Assembly: GCA_003246205.1 (NCBI GenBank)
Contig: QKBC01000025.1
Coordinates: 124,001-188,000 of the forward strand
DNA: 64,000 nt
Reading direction: 5' to 3'
Source: Flavobacterium haoranii
Lineage (GTDB): Bacteria; Bacteroidota; Bacteroidia; Flavobacteriales; Flavobacteriaceae
Shown: in pieces, positions 35,856 to 44,319 of the stretch
Numbering within the stretch: the stretch's first letter is position 1
Layout: every line of letters starts with the position of its first letter
Translations under genes and position numbers: made by a program
The notes under the pieces: generated by a model
What the model saw: the letters and a program-made list of their open reading frames with translations, nothing else
Databases searched by the model: none
What the model was told of the DNA's origin: nothing

Positions 35856-37148
35856 ATGAGAAAAAAGAATGTTGTACTTACAGTATTTTCTGTCTTACTC
35901 GTTGTTGTAAATCAGTTTCTTATTGAATATTTTCTATATAATAAAAAAGAAGATTCCAATTTAATTAATCTTGCTGGTAGGCAAAGAATGATTAGCCAAA
36001 AAATAGCTTTAGAGTTCTATGCTTTACAGCAGAACAATGAAAAAGATGTTTTAGCGATTGAAGAGTTAGTTAATAACTGGGAAATCGGACATCATCAATT
36101 GATAAAATTTAATACAGGTATTTCAAAATTACTTTTATCAAAAGGCGAAATACAGTTTTTATCAGATGATTTTCCTCAGTTAAACAATGAAATAGAATTT
36201 ATCAAAAGACAACTTATTGACTATAAAGCAGGACGGAAAGTTGATTTAGAGAATATCGGAAAGAACCAAGAAGCCTTTCTTGGTGAAATGGGAAAAGTAA
36301 TTAATATTTATACAGCCCATGTGGATCGAAAGTTATGGATTGTTATCTTTTTAGTGATCCTTTCAAATATGATAATTCTTCTGGTAGGAGGATATATGTT
36401 ATTGTCTTTAAAAGAAGCATTAGAAGAACATAAGAATAAAGAACTAGAACTGGAAAAGGCAAACCTTACTTTAAAAGAAAAAAATAAAGAACTAGAACAA
36501 TTTAATCACATCGCATCCCATGATTTGAAAGAACCTTTAAGAGGTATTTCAAACTTTATACAAATAATTGATGAAGATCATGGCAATAGTTTAAATAGCG
36601 AAGTCAAAAGTTATCTGCAGAACATAGAAAAAGCGTCTAAACGAATGGAAGGATTAATAACTAGCTTATTAGTTTATTCCAGAATAGGAAGAAACAGAGA
36701 GTTGCTGATTTGTGATCTGAATATAATCGTAAAAAGAATATTAGGAGATTTAGAAGATCTGAACATACAAGAAAATATAAGTATAAAAGTTGATGAATTG
36801 CCGGTAATTGCCGGATATTCATTAGAATTAAAAAGACTTTTTCAAAGTTTAATCAGCAATGCTATAAAGTTTAGAAAAAATGATGAAAAACTTAAAATAG
36901 AAATCAGATGCCAAGAACTGGAAAGTTATTATGAATTTTCGGTAATAGACAACGGCATAGGGATTGAAAAAAGAAATTTTGATAAAGTATTTTATATCTT
37001 TCAAAAACTGCATAATAACAAAGAATACGAAGGATATGGCATAGGACTTACAAATTGTAAAAAGATTGTAGAGTTACATGGAGGAAAAATATGGATTGAA
37101 TCCGTTTTAGGACAAGGAAGCATTTTTAAGTTTACGTTGAAAAAGTAA
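35856..37148 (+). CDS. Membrane histidine kinase with PilJ-type sensor domain
   Basis: A 430-residue sensor kinase. Membrane helices lie at about 7-27 and 159-181, enclosing a periplasmic helical sensor with the motif NLAGRQRMISQKIALE near 37-53, typical of the PilJ/type IV pilus sensor fold. A coiled coil (about 190-215) leads to the H-box with His222 in IASHDLKEPLRGI and a catalytic domain with SLISNAIKF, DNGIGIE and GYGIGLTNCKKI. It is 16 bases upstream of a receiver gene, its likely partner. The conserved QRM motif resembles that of nitrate/nitrite and pilus sensors, but the ligand is unknown. Confidence 0.9.
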   Translation: MRKKNVVLTVFSVLLVVVNQFLIEYFLYNKKEDSNLINLAGRQRMISQKIALEFYALQQNNEKDVLAIEELVNNWEIGHHQLIKFNTGISKLLLSKGEIQFLSDDFPQLNNEIEFIKRQLIDYKAGRKVDLENIGKNQEAFLGEMGKVINIYTAHVDRKLWIVIFLVILSNMIILLVGGYMLLSLKEALEEHKNKELELEKANLTLKEKNKELEQFNHIASHDLKEPLRGISNFIQIIDEDHGNSLNSEVKSYLQNIEKASKRMEGLITSLLVYSRIGRNRELLICDLNIIVKRILGDLEDLNIQENISIKVDELPVIAGYSLELKRLFQSLISNAIKFRKNDEKLKIEIRCQELESYYEFSVIDNGIGIEKRNFDKVFYIFQKLHNNKEYEGYGIGLTNCKKIVELHGGKIWIESVLGQGSIFKFTLKK

Positions 37149-37164
37149 AACAAAAAAAGAGAAA

Positions 37165-37581
37165 ATGGATAAAAGTGTAAAATGTATCATGCTGATAGAT
37201 GATAATGAAATGGATAATTTTGTTCACGAAAGAGTGATAAAAAAACACAACGCTGCTGAACATATTATTTCCAGGCAGTCCGCATTGGAAGCTCTCCATT
37301 ACCTTGAAGCCGGAAACCCGGAAGATGAAATATTTCCCAATATCATTTTTTTGGATATCAATATGCCCGGCATGGATGGATGGGAATTTTTAGAAGAGTA
37401 CGGAAAGTTAGATGACGTCTTAAAATCACAGAAAATTGTAGTCATCTTAACAACTTCTGAAAACCCCGAAGATTTTTTAAAGGCAAAGAAAGCAAAAGAA
37501 CTGTTCTCTTTTAAAACAAAACCTTTAACCAAAGAGATTTTAGATGAAATAATAGAAGGCTACTTAAAAAAGTTTAATTAA
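37165..37581 (+). CDS. Single-domain response regulator
   Basis: A 138-residue stand-alone receiver domain. The acidic pocket is IDDNEMD (11-17), the phosphoacceptor is Asp64 in FLDINMPGMDGWEF, the conserved Thr is in LTTSENPED and the Lys is in KTKPLTKE. There is no output domain, so it probably relays phosphate or acts by protein contact, as in the Rcp1-type receivers usually paired with phytochrome-like kinases. It follows the membrane kinase by 16 bases and precedes a LytTR regulator by 33, forming one signalling operon. Confidence 0.9.
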   Translation: MDKSVKCIMLIDDNEMDNFVHERVIKKHNAAEHIISRQSALEALHYLEAGNPEDEIFPNIIFLDINMPGMDGWEFLEEYGKLDDVLKSQKIVVILTTSENPEDFLKAKKAKELFSFKTKPLTKEILDEIIEGYLKKFN

Positions 37582-37614
37582 AAACTACCCCCTTAAATGT
37601 GAGGCAACCCTATT

Positions 37615-38370
37615 ATGAATTATTTAAAAGCAATTTTAATAGAAAATGACAAAGAAACAATCCGTTTTTTCGATGAAATAATTGAAAACTATAGTGCTGT
37701 TGTCGCTATGATAGCCGTAAAGAGTTCCTTAAAAAGCGCTTTGGAACTGATAGTTCAAGAAAGGCCGGATTTTATAATTATGGATTGTAACAAGCAAAAT
37801 TATGACGCCATTGAACTTTTGCGAAAAACGCAAATCGTTACGCCGAAATTCATCTTTATGTCAAAAGAACCCTCCAATGCCTGTTTAGCATTTAAATATA
37901 ATGCCATTGATTTTTTATTAAAACCATTAGAGCTAAATTTACTGATTATAGCATTTTATAAAGTTATGAAATATCGCGAAATGGAATTGGCTTATCAAAA
38001 CAGTAAAGTGATTCAAGTGAACACAGCTGAGGAAGAAAATAAGATGGAAGATGTAATAGCAATTTCTTCATCAGACAAAATAAACCTTGTCAAAATAATA
38101 GATATAATCTTTTTAAAAGCCGAAGGAGCCTATACAATAATCCAATTAAAGGACGGAACCAAAATTTTTTCAAGTAAAAATTTAGGAGAATATAAACAAA
38201 CATTGCCCCAGAAGTCTTTTTTCAGAATACACCACTCTTATGTTATAAACGTAAAAGAACTGTACAAGATTATAAAAAAAGACGGCACATATTGCGAGTT
38301 TATAAACGGAATTGTTTTACCTGTTGCCAAAAGAAGACAGGATGAATTTTTTAAATTTATGAGATTGTGA
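37615..38370 (+). CDS. LytTR-type DNA-binding response regulator with atypical receiver
   Basis: A 251-residue LytR/AlgR-type regulator. The receiver (1-120) has Asp57 in IIMDCNKQNYD and a KPL segment near 107, but the acidic pocket reads IENDKE rather than the usual DDE and the xMPxMxG segment after Asp57 is lost. The C-terminal LytTR domain (about 145-250) has IIFLKAEGAYTIIQLKDG and the FFRIHHSYVINVKEL motif that contacts DNA. It is the only DNA-binding protein of this signalling cluster and so the likely output. Targets are unknown; the adjacent surface-protein operon and the nonulosonate locus are candidates. Confidence 0.88.
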   Translation: MNYLKAILIENDKETIRFFDEIIENYSAVVAMIAVKSSLKSALELIVQERPDFIIMDCNKQNYDAIELLRKTQIVTPKFIFMSKEPSNACLAFKYNAIDFLLKPLELNLLIIAFYKVMKYREMELAYQNSKVIQVNTAEEENKMEDVIAISSSDKINLVKIIDIIFLKAEGAYTIIQLKDGTKIFSSKNLGEYKQTLPQKSFFRIHHSYVINVKELYKIIKKDGTYCEFINGIVLPVAKRRQDEFFKFMRL

Positions 38371-38399
38371 ATTACGGTTATTAACCTACTTTATTGAAG

Positions 38400-38795
38400 A
38401 TGAAAAAAGCGATAAAAAAAGTTATGATTATTGATGATAACGAATTCGATTGTTACATCACATCTGCATTAATCGAAAGTATTAATCCGGATATAGAAAT
38501 AATGGAATTTAACTCTTCAAAATTAGCATTAGAATATCTGATGGAAAATTTACAGAGAGTAGACAAACTTCCCGATATTCTGTTTATAGATATCTATATG
38601 CCGGTAATGGACGGCTTTGAGTTTATTCAGAAATACAATCAAATACCGATTGTTTTGCGTCAAAAAGTAAAACTTTGTGTGACCTCAACCACAATAGACG
38701 ATTTTCATGTTAAAAAGATGAGAAGCGATGTCAAAGTATTATTTGCCAGCAAACCCATCAGCAGAGAATTTCTGGAACCACTATTAGCAAAATAA
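38400..38795 (+). CDS. Single-domain response regulator
   Basis: A 131-residue stand-alone receiver. It has the acidic pocket MIIDDNEFD (9-17), phosphoacceptor Asp64 in FIDIYMPVMDGFEF, TSTTIDD and the Lys-Pro in FASKPISRE. I use ATG 38400; a TTG two codons earlier is less likely. It follows the LytTR gene by 29 bases and is the last gene of the signalling cluster. It is a paralogue of the receiver at 37165 in architecture but diverged in sequence, so the two may serve the two nearby kinases separately. Confidence 0.88.
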   Translation: MKKAIKKVMIIDDNEFDCYITSALIESINPDIEIMEFNSSKLALEYLMENLQRVDKLPDILFIDIYMPVMDGFEFIQKYNQIPIVLRQKVKLCVTSTTIDDFHVKKMRSDVKVLFASKPISREFLEPLLAK

Positions 38796-38852
38796 AAACA
38801 GAAATCCATTTAATCTTTATTGCAATAAGTTTTCAACTATTTCAAAAAATGT

Positions 38853-38860
38853 TACATTTG
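38853..38860 (+). promoter_or_regulatory. Putative -7 promoter element of the nonulosonate locus
   Basis: TACATTTG is an exact TAnnTTTG match in the 174-base gap before the NeuB gene, leaving a leader of about 100 bases before ATG 38970. The nearest TTG upstream (38820-38822) is 30 bases away. I saw no strong hairpin in the leader. Confidence 0.45.
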
Positions 38861-38969
38861 TCGAGATAGGATGAAGATAGAGAAATCTTGTGTAAACAGA
38901 TATGATATACTTGTCGTTTAATATGGTAAACATTTGGTAGCTGAGGTTTCTTAAAAGTAATAAGTATAT

Positions 38970-39986
38970 ATGGATAATTCCCGAATTTATACAATAGCCG
39001 AAATCGGCCAAGCACATGAAGGTAGTTTGGGCATGCTGTTTTCTTTCATTGAAGCCTTAGCAGAAACAGGAGTCAGTGCTGTAAAGTTTCAGATGCATAT
39101 TCCCGAAGCCGAAAGCAGTGAATACGAACCTTTCCGGGTAAAATTTTCATTGGAAGATAATACGCGTTACGATTATTGGAAAAGAATGAGTTTTACTCTG
39201 GATCAGTGGAAAATGATCAAACAGAAATGCGACGAATCAGGTTTAGTGTTCCTTTGTTCTCCTTTTAGTAATCTGGCTGTTGACTGGTTGGAAGAAATCG
39301 GAGTAACACAATACAAAATAGGCTCGGGCGAAGTGAATAACTTACTTATGCTGGAGAAAATCGCGCAAACAGGCAAACCTATCATTTTATCATCCGGAAT
39401 GAGCAGTTTTGCAGAACTGGACGAAACAGTTGCTTTCTTAAGAAGCAAAAAATCACCTTTCTCCATTTTACAATGTACGACTTCATATCCTACTGCACCG
39501 GAACAATACGGATTTAATGTTATTCAGGAACTGAAAGAACGTTATGGTGTAAAAGTGGGCTATTCAGACCATTCAGCTAATATTGCAACAAATATAGCGG
39601 CAGTTGCTGTAGGCGCAGAAATTATAGAATTTCATGCTGTATTCGACAGAAGACAATTCGGTCCTGATTCAAAATCATCTCTGACTATCGATGAGATTAA
39701 AGAATTAGTTTGTTATGTGAACAACATAAAAACAGCATTGGATCATCCTGTCGACAAAAACCGAAATGAAACATTTAAGGAATTAAAACATATCTTTGAA
39801 AAATCTTTGGCAGTGAATAAAGACCTGCCGGAAGGACATCAGCTTTCATTTGCAGATCTGGAAGCTAAAAAACCAAAAGGATATGGTATTGATGCCGCAC
39901 TTTTCTCAACTGTAATCGGTAAAAAATTGAGAAAACCTTTAAAAAAATGGAGTTTCTTAAATGAAGAAGATTTAGGACATGAATAG
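38970..39986 (+). CDS. neuB: Nonulosonic acid synthase, NeuB family
   Basis: A 338-residue NeuB-type synthase that condenses phosphoenolpyruvate with a hexosamine-derived aldehyde sugar to make a sialic-like acid. The N-terminal barrel has IAEIGQAHEGSLG, VKFQMHIPEAES, CSPFSNLAVDWL, YKIGSGEV, ILSSGMSS and LQCTTSYPT; the C-terminal 60 residues form the SAF antifreeze-like domain (SLAVNKDLPEGHQLSFADLE). The GQAHEGS variant differs from the usual GxNHxG, so the product may not be plain Neu5Ac. It overlaps the NeuC gene by 8 bases. The family is certain; the exact nonulosonate is not. Confidence 0.9.
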   Translation: MDNSRIYTIAEIGQAHEGSLGMLFSFIEALAETGVSAVKFQMHIPEAESSEYEPFRVKFSLEDNTRYDYWKRMSFTLDQWKMIKQKCDESGLVFLCSPFSNLAVDWLEEIGVTQYKIGSGEVNNLLMLEKIAQTGKPIILSSGMSSFAELDETVAFLRSKKSPFSILQCTTSYPTAPEQYGFNVIQELKERYGVKVGYSDHSANIATNIAAVAVGAEIIEFHAVFDRRQFGPDSKSSLTIDEIKELVCYVNNIKTALDHPVDKNRNETFKELKHIFEKSLAVNKDLPEGHQLSFADLEAKKPKGYGIDAALFSTVIGKKLRKPLKKWSFLNEEDLGHE

Positions 39987-41133
39987 AAAAAGAAAAATAG
40001 CGGTAGTAGTTACCGCAAGGCCTTCTTATAGTAGAGTTAAAACAGCTATTCAGGCTATAAAGAACCACCCTGAACTAGAATTGCAACTTATTGTAGCGGC
40101 CTCGGCATTATTAGACCGCTACGGTTCAGCCGTGAATTATATTGAAAAAGATGGCTTTGAAATTCACGCAAAAGTTTTCAATGTGCTGGAAGGCGAAAAC
40201 CTGACCGCCGCTGCAAAAACAACCGGAATAGGTATCTTAGAATTGTCAACGGTTTTTGATAATCTGAAACCGGATATTGTAGTTACAGTTGCAGATCGTT
40301 TTGAAACTATGGCAACGGCTATAGCTGCTTCTTACATGAATATTCCGTTAGCTCATATTCAGGGAGGAGAAGTAACAGGGAACATCGATGAAAAAGTGAG
40401 ACACGCTATCACTAAATTGGCAGATTACCATTTTGTAGCTTCAGAAAGTGCAAAAGAGAGAGTGATAAAGTTGGGAGAAGAACCGGACTTTGTATATAAC
40501 ACAGGTTGTCCATCAATAGATTTGGCTAAAGATGTTCAGATTTCAAATTTAGATTTTGATCCTTACCAAAAATACGGAGGAGTAGGAGCCAAACCGGATT
40601 TAGAAAAATATCTGGTAGTCATGCAGCATCCGGTAACAAATGAATATCAAGATTCCAGAAGACATATAGAAGAAACGTTAAAAGCAATCGACGATTTAAA
40701 AATCCCGACTTTATGGTTTTGGCCGAATGTGGATGCAGGTGCCGACGGAACTTCGACAGGAATAAGAGCTTACAGAGAATTTAATAAATTAGAGAACGTC
40801 CATTTCTTTAAAAACATGACAGGAGATGATTTCTTGAAGTTATTGAATAAATCAATGTGCCTGATCGGGAATTCTAGTGTCGGAATCCGGGAGTGTGCTT
40901 ATTTGGGAGTGCCAGTGGTTAATATCGGTTCAAGACAAAATAAAAGAGACAGAGGTTTTAACGTAAAAGATGTCGATTATAACAAAGAAGAGATCAAACA
41001 AGCTATTTTAAAACAAATTGAAAATGCAAGACCACAGAGTTCAGATGTATATGGAGGTGGAGATGCAGGAGAAAAAATAGCCGATTTGTTGTCGACAGTT
41101 CCGTTAAAATTCCATAAAACCATAACTTACTGA
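39979..41133 (+). CDS. neuC: UDP-N-acetylglucosamine 2-epimerase (hydrolysing), NeuC-like
   Basis: A 384-residue GT-B-like 2-epimerase. AVVVTARPSYSRVKTAIQAI at the start, VTVADRFETMATAIAASYM, HIQGGEVTGNIDEKVRHAI and the C-terminal LIGNSSVGIRECAYLGVPVVNIGSRQNKRDRG are typical of the hydrolysing type, which releases ManNAc or a 2,4-diamino equivalent from the UDP-sugar. It thus supplies the substrate of the NeuB enzyme that overlaps it. In a legionaminic acid pathway the substrate would be the UDP-4-acylamino sugar that the genes at 3378-7773 could make; in Neu5Ac synthesis it would be UDP-GlcNAc. Sequence alone does not settle this. Confidence 0.9.
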   Translation: MNRKRKIAVVVTARPSYSRVKTAIQAIKNHPELELQLIVAASALLDRYGSAVNYIEKDGFEIHAKVFNVLEGENLTAAAKTTGIGILELSTVFDNLKPDIVVTVADRFETMATAIAASYMNIPLAHIQGGEVTGNIDEKVRHAITKLADYHFVASESAKERVIKLGEEPDFVYNTGCPSIDLAKDVQISNLDFDPYQKYGGVGAKPDLEKYLVVMQHPVTNEYQDSRRHIEETLKAIDDLKIPTLWFWPNVDAGADGTSTGIRAYREFNKLENVHFFKNMTGDDFLKLLNKSMCLIGNSSVGIRECAYLGVPVVNIGSRQNKRDRGFNVKDVDYNKEEIKQAILKQIENARPQSSDVYGGGDAGEKIADLLSTVPLKFHKTITY

Positions 41134-41140
41134 TTAAAGA

Positions 41141-41842
41141 ATGAAAATATTGGCAGTAATTCCGGCAAGAGGCGGGTCTAAAGGAGTGCCTAAGAAAAAC
41201 ATTAAACTATTAGGCAATAAACCATTGTTGTGTTACACTATAAACAGTGCTAATCAGAGTGAAAAACTGACTACAACGATCGTTTCGACTGATTCTGAAG
41301 AAATAGCCGAGATAGCCAAAACAAACGGAGCTTTTATCCCTTTTATCAGACCAAAAGAACTGGCGGAAGACAAAACGCCCACTATAGAAGTCTTAAAGCA
41401 TGCTATTACATTTTTTGAGGTCCAAGGGAAATTCTTTGATGCAATTTGTATCCTTCAGCCTACAACACCGTTTAGAAAAGAAGGTTTTATTGACGAAGCT
41501 ATAGACAAATTTATCAGGACAAATGCAGATACTTTGATCAGTGTGTTACCGGTGCCGCATCAATTTAATCCTCACTGGGTATTTGAAGTTACAGATGCCA
41601 AAGATGGTAAATTAAAAATAGCTACCGGAGAAAAAACAATAATTCCGAGACGACAGGAATTGCCGCAAAGTTATTACAGAGACGGTTCTGTCTATCTGAT
41701 AAAAACAGAATGGATAACAAAGCACAATACATTGTTTGGCGAAACAATAGGTTATATAGAATCTACCTCAGATGATTTTGTGAACATAGATACAATGGAA
41801 GATTGGGCAAAAGCAGAAGAAATTGCCAGGCAATATAAATAA
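41141..41842 (+). CDS. neuA: CMP-nonulosonate cytidylyltransferase, NeuA-like
   Basis: A 233-residue cytidylyltransferase that activates the nonulosonic acid with CTP. VIPARGGSKGVPKKNIKLLG (4-23) is the nucleotide-binding loop; ILQPTTPFRKEGFIDEAI and the acidic TSDDFVNIDTMEDWAKAE near the C-terminus bind metal and substrate. It follows neuC by seven bases, completing the synthase-epimerase-activase trio. After it, a 52-base gap leads to two unusual transferase genes that may use the CMP-sugar. Choice between CMP-Neu5Ac and CMP-legionaminate is open. Confidence 0.9.
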   Translation: MKILAVIPARGGSKGVPKKNIKLLGNKPLLCYTINSANQSEKLTTTIVSTDSEEIAEIAKTNGAFIPFIRPKELAEDKTPTIEVLKHAITFFEVQGKFFDAICILQPTTPFRKEGFIDEAIDKFIRTNADTLISVLPVPHQFNPHWVFEVTDAKDGKLKIATGEKTIIPRRQELPQSYYRDGSVYLIKTEWITKHNTLFGETIGYIESTSDDFVNIDTMEDWAKAEEIARQYK

Positions 41843-41894
41843 TGGTTAAAACAAAAAAATAAAGTTCAAAAAGATAATATTAGGGTAGAAAAAA

Positions 41895-43280
41895 ATGGAT
41901 AAAACAACTAAAATTTTATTTGTTGTACCGGATGGTGTAGGAATTCGTAATTATTTGTATTCTAACTTACTTGATGAACTCAAAGGAAATAAAATAGCCT
42001 TATTAAGTCCTTTGCCCGAAAAAGCATTTTATCAGATCAAAAACGAATTTGAATATTTTCCGCTCAATTTACCGAAGGAGGGAATAGTAACCAGAATAGC
42101 ACGTGAATCGGCTACGTATGCACGTTTGTGTTATAACGCGGATAAAGTTAGTAACTCAACTATTTTAAAAAACTGGAATTATTCGCCTAAAGGTAAAGCA
42201 CTGAAAGTACTGACTAAAGTAGCTCAGTTTTTAGGAAAAAGAACTTTTAAGAATTACAAAAATATTCTCTTTCTGGAAAAAACAGCTCGAAACAATTGGC
42301 CGGTCAAAACGATTGACTTTTACAAAAAGCAACTGGAAGAGATTCAACCCACCTCAATCTTTATAACCCATCAAAGAGTAGCTGCATTAATGCCAATCTG
42401 TATTGCTGCAAAGCAATTGAATATTCCGGTTATAGCCGCTATTTATTCGTGGGATAATTTGCCCAAAGGTCGCTTGGCTGTTCTGGCAGATACCTATGTA
42501 GTTTGGTCAGATTATATGAAAGAGGAGATGCATACCTATTATCCTGAAATAGAAGCCAAAAATGTAATTGTAGCAGGAACACCGCAGTTTGAATTTTACC
42601 TGCAAAAGAATAAGATCATTTCAAGGGAAACATTTGCTTCACAGTACGGATTAGATGTTCAGAAAAAATGGATTTGTTACAGTGGAGACGATGTGAAAAC
42701 ATCACCGTACGATCCGCAATATTTAGAAGACCTAGCACAAGCCGTTTCTCAAATAGAAGAATCCTTGCAACCGCAAATTATTTTCAGACGTTGTCCGGTT
42801 GACTTTTCTACAAGATACGATAGCGTTTTAGAAAAATATAAAGATACAATCATTCCGATCGACCCGCTGTGGAATGTGCCGAATAAAGATGAAAATTGGG
42901 GTGCGTTTTATGCTAAACGCGAAGATGTGGATATGCAGGTCAATTTAGCTTTTCATTGTGAATTCGTCGTAAATTTAGGATCTACTATGGCGCACGATTT
43001 TGCCATGTTCAATAAGCCTTGTTTTTATATCAATTATGATAAAGTATCAGATGGGAAATGGTCTGTACAGACAGTTTATAATTACCAGCATTTCAGAAGC
43101 ATGAACGGTTTAGAACCGGTTGAATGGTTTAATACCAAAGAAGAAATAAAGAACAAAGTGGAGTATGCTTTGCAACATCCGGAGGAAATAGCAAAAGATA
43201 GAAAGAAATGGTTGCAAAAGATCGTTAAACATCCGTTAGATAAAGCTTCCGTTCACATAGCCGAATTATTGACAAAATAA
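41895..43280 (+). CDS. GT-B-like putative glycosyltransferase, function unassigned
   Basis: A 461-residue protein with no signal peptide. The start KILFVVPDGVGIRNYLYSNL looks like the first Rossmann strand of a GT-B enzyme; FITHQRVAALMPICIAAKQL, IPVIAAIYSWDNLPKGRLAV and VVWSDYMKEEMHTYYPEI follow, and the C-terminal half has IFRRCPVDF and EFVVNLGSTMAHDFAMFNKP, a donor-side motif like that of CDP-glycerol or capsule transferases. I do not recognise a named family. Its place right after the CMP-sugar synthetase makes it a candidate for nonulosonate transfer; that is inference. It runs directly into the next gene with no gap. Confidence 0.65.
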   Translation: MDKTTKILFVVPDGVGIRNYLYSNLLDELKGNKIALLSPLPEKAFYQIKNEFEYFPLNLPKEGIVTRIARESATYARLCYNADKVSNSTILKNWNYSPKGKALKVLTKVAQFLGKRTFKNYKNILFLEKTARNNWPVKTIDFYKKQLEEIQPTSIFITHQRVAALMPICIAAKQLNIPVIAAIYSWDNLPKGRLAVLADTYVVWSDYMKEEMHTYYPEIEAKNVIVAGTPQFEFYLQKNKIISRETFASQYGLDVQKKWICYSGDDVKTSPYDPQYLEDLAQAVSQIEESLQPQIIFRRCPVDFSTRYDSVLEKYKDTIIPIDPLWNVPNKDENWGAFYAKREDVDMQVNLAFHCEFVVNLGSTMAHDFAMFNKPCFYINYDKVSDGKWSVQTVYNYQHFRSMNGLEPVEWFNTKEEIKNKVEYALQHPEEIAKDRKKWLQKIVKHPLDKASVHIAELLTK

Positions 43281-44318
43281 ATGGAAAAGATCAAACTTTA
43301 TACTGATGTTCTGAAAGTAAAGGAAGCGCCTAAATGGGGGTATGTATTTCCATTGGTCGAATATTTGGTCAAAGAGAATAAAAAGCTCTTAGAGTATTAT
43401 GAAATTGTAACTAAGGTTCAGGATGCTGATTTTTTGGCTTTGCCGCTTTCCATTGAATATTTATTACAAAACGGACAGCAAAAGTACTATGACGATTTTT
43501 TAGCATTAGCAAAAAATGAACATAAAAAGTTACTTGTTTTTACTGCCGGAGATATTGGAAAAACCATTCGTGATGTGGATGTCATCACCATAAGATTAGG
43601 AGGGTTTAGAAGTAAACTGTCTGAAAACACATTTATCATGCCTCCTTTTATTGAAGATCCGCTGGAAAAATTCCAACTTGAGTTCAGATTTTTGCCTTAT
43701 GAAGAAAAACCGTCGATCGGATTTGTAGGGCATTCGGCAAAAGGAATCCGAAAATGGACAAAGGAATTTATAGTATTCTTAAAAGGGAATATAAAAAGGT
43801 TACTAGGTAAAGAAGCTACAGATTTCCAATTGTTCTATCCGTCCAGTATTAAAAGGTTTTATTATTTGATGGAATTAAAGTCAAAAAGTAAGCTTAAGAC
43901 AGATTTTATTTTCAGGGAAAAATACAGAGCCGGAATTCAAACTGAAGAAGACCGTAAAAGAACGTCTTTAGAGTTCTTCCGCAATATACAGCAGAACCCT
44001 TATACTTTTTGTTTGCGGGGAGCCGGAAACTTTTCTGTTCGTTTTTATGAAACGCTCGCTATGGGAAGAATTCCTGTTTTTGTGGACACAGATTGTCAGT
44101 TGCCTTATAGTGAGTTAATCGATTGGAATAAACAGGCTGTTATAGTTGATGCGGGAGCATTTGAAAATGTTGAAGAAAAAATCGTAAGTTTCCATAAACA
44201 ATTAGAAGGCGACAGATTTCAGCAAATTCAGTCAGAGAACAGAGCAATTTGGGAACAGTATTTCACTAAGGAAGGATATTTTAGTAACTTTCAGCAAGAG
44301 CTGAAAAAACAGGTATAA
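43281..44318 (+). CDS. Exostosin-family (GT47-like) glycosyltransferase
   Basis: A 345-residue protein whose C-terminal half carries the exostosin signature YTFCLRGAGNFSVRFYETLA followed by MGRIPVFVDTDCQLPYSEL (about 246-283). The N-terminal half has VQDADFLALPLSIEYLL, also usual in this family, and PSIGFVGHSAKGIRKW. Exostosin-like domains are best known from eukaryotic heparan and plant wall synthesis; bacterial members occur in polysaccharide loci. It begins the base after the preceding stop and ends one base before the next gene. It presumably adds a sugar to the second glycan; the donor is unknown. Confidence 0.8.
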   Translation: MEKIKLYTDVLKVKEAPKWGYVFPLVEYLVKENKKLLEYYEIVTKVQDADFLALPLSIEYLLQNGQQKYYDDFLALAKNEHKKLLVFTAGDIGKTIRDVDVITIRLGGFRSKLSENTFIMPPFIEDPLEKFQLEFRFLPYEEKPSIGFVGHSAKGIRKWTKEFIVFLKGNIKRLLGKEATDFQLFYPSSIKRFYYLMELKSKSKLKTDFIFREKYRAGIQTEEDRKRTSLEFFRNIQQNPYTFCLRGAGNFSVRFYETLAMGRIPVFVDTDCQLPYSELIDWNKQAVIVDAGAFENVEEKIVSFHKQLEGDRFQQIQSENRAIWEQYFTKEGYFSNFQQELKKQV

Positions 44319-44319
44319 A

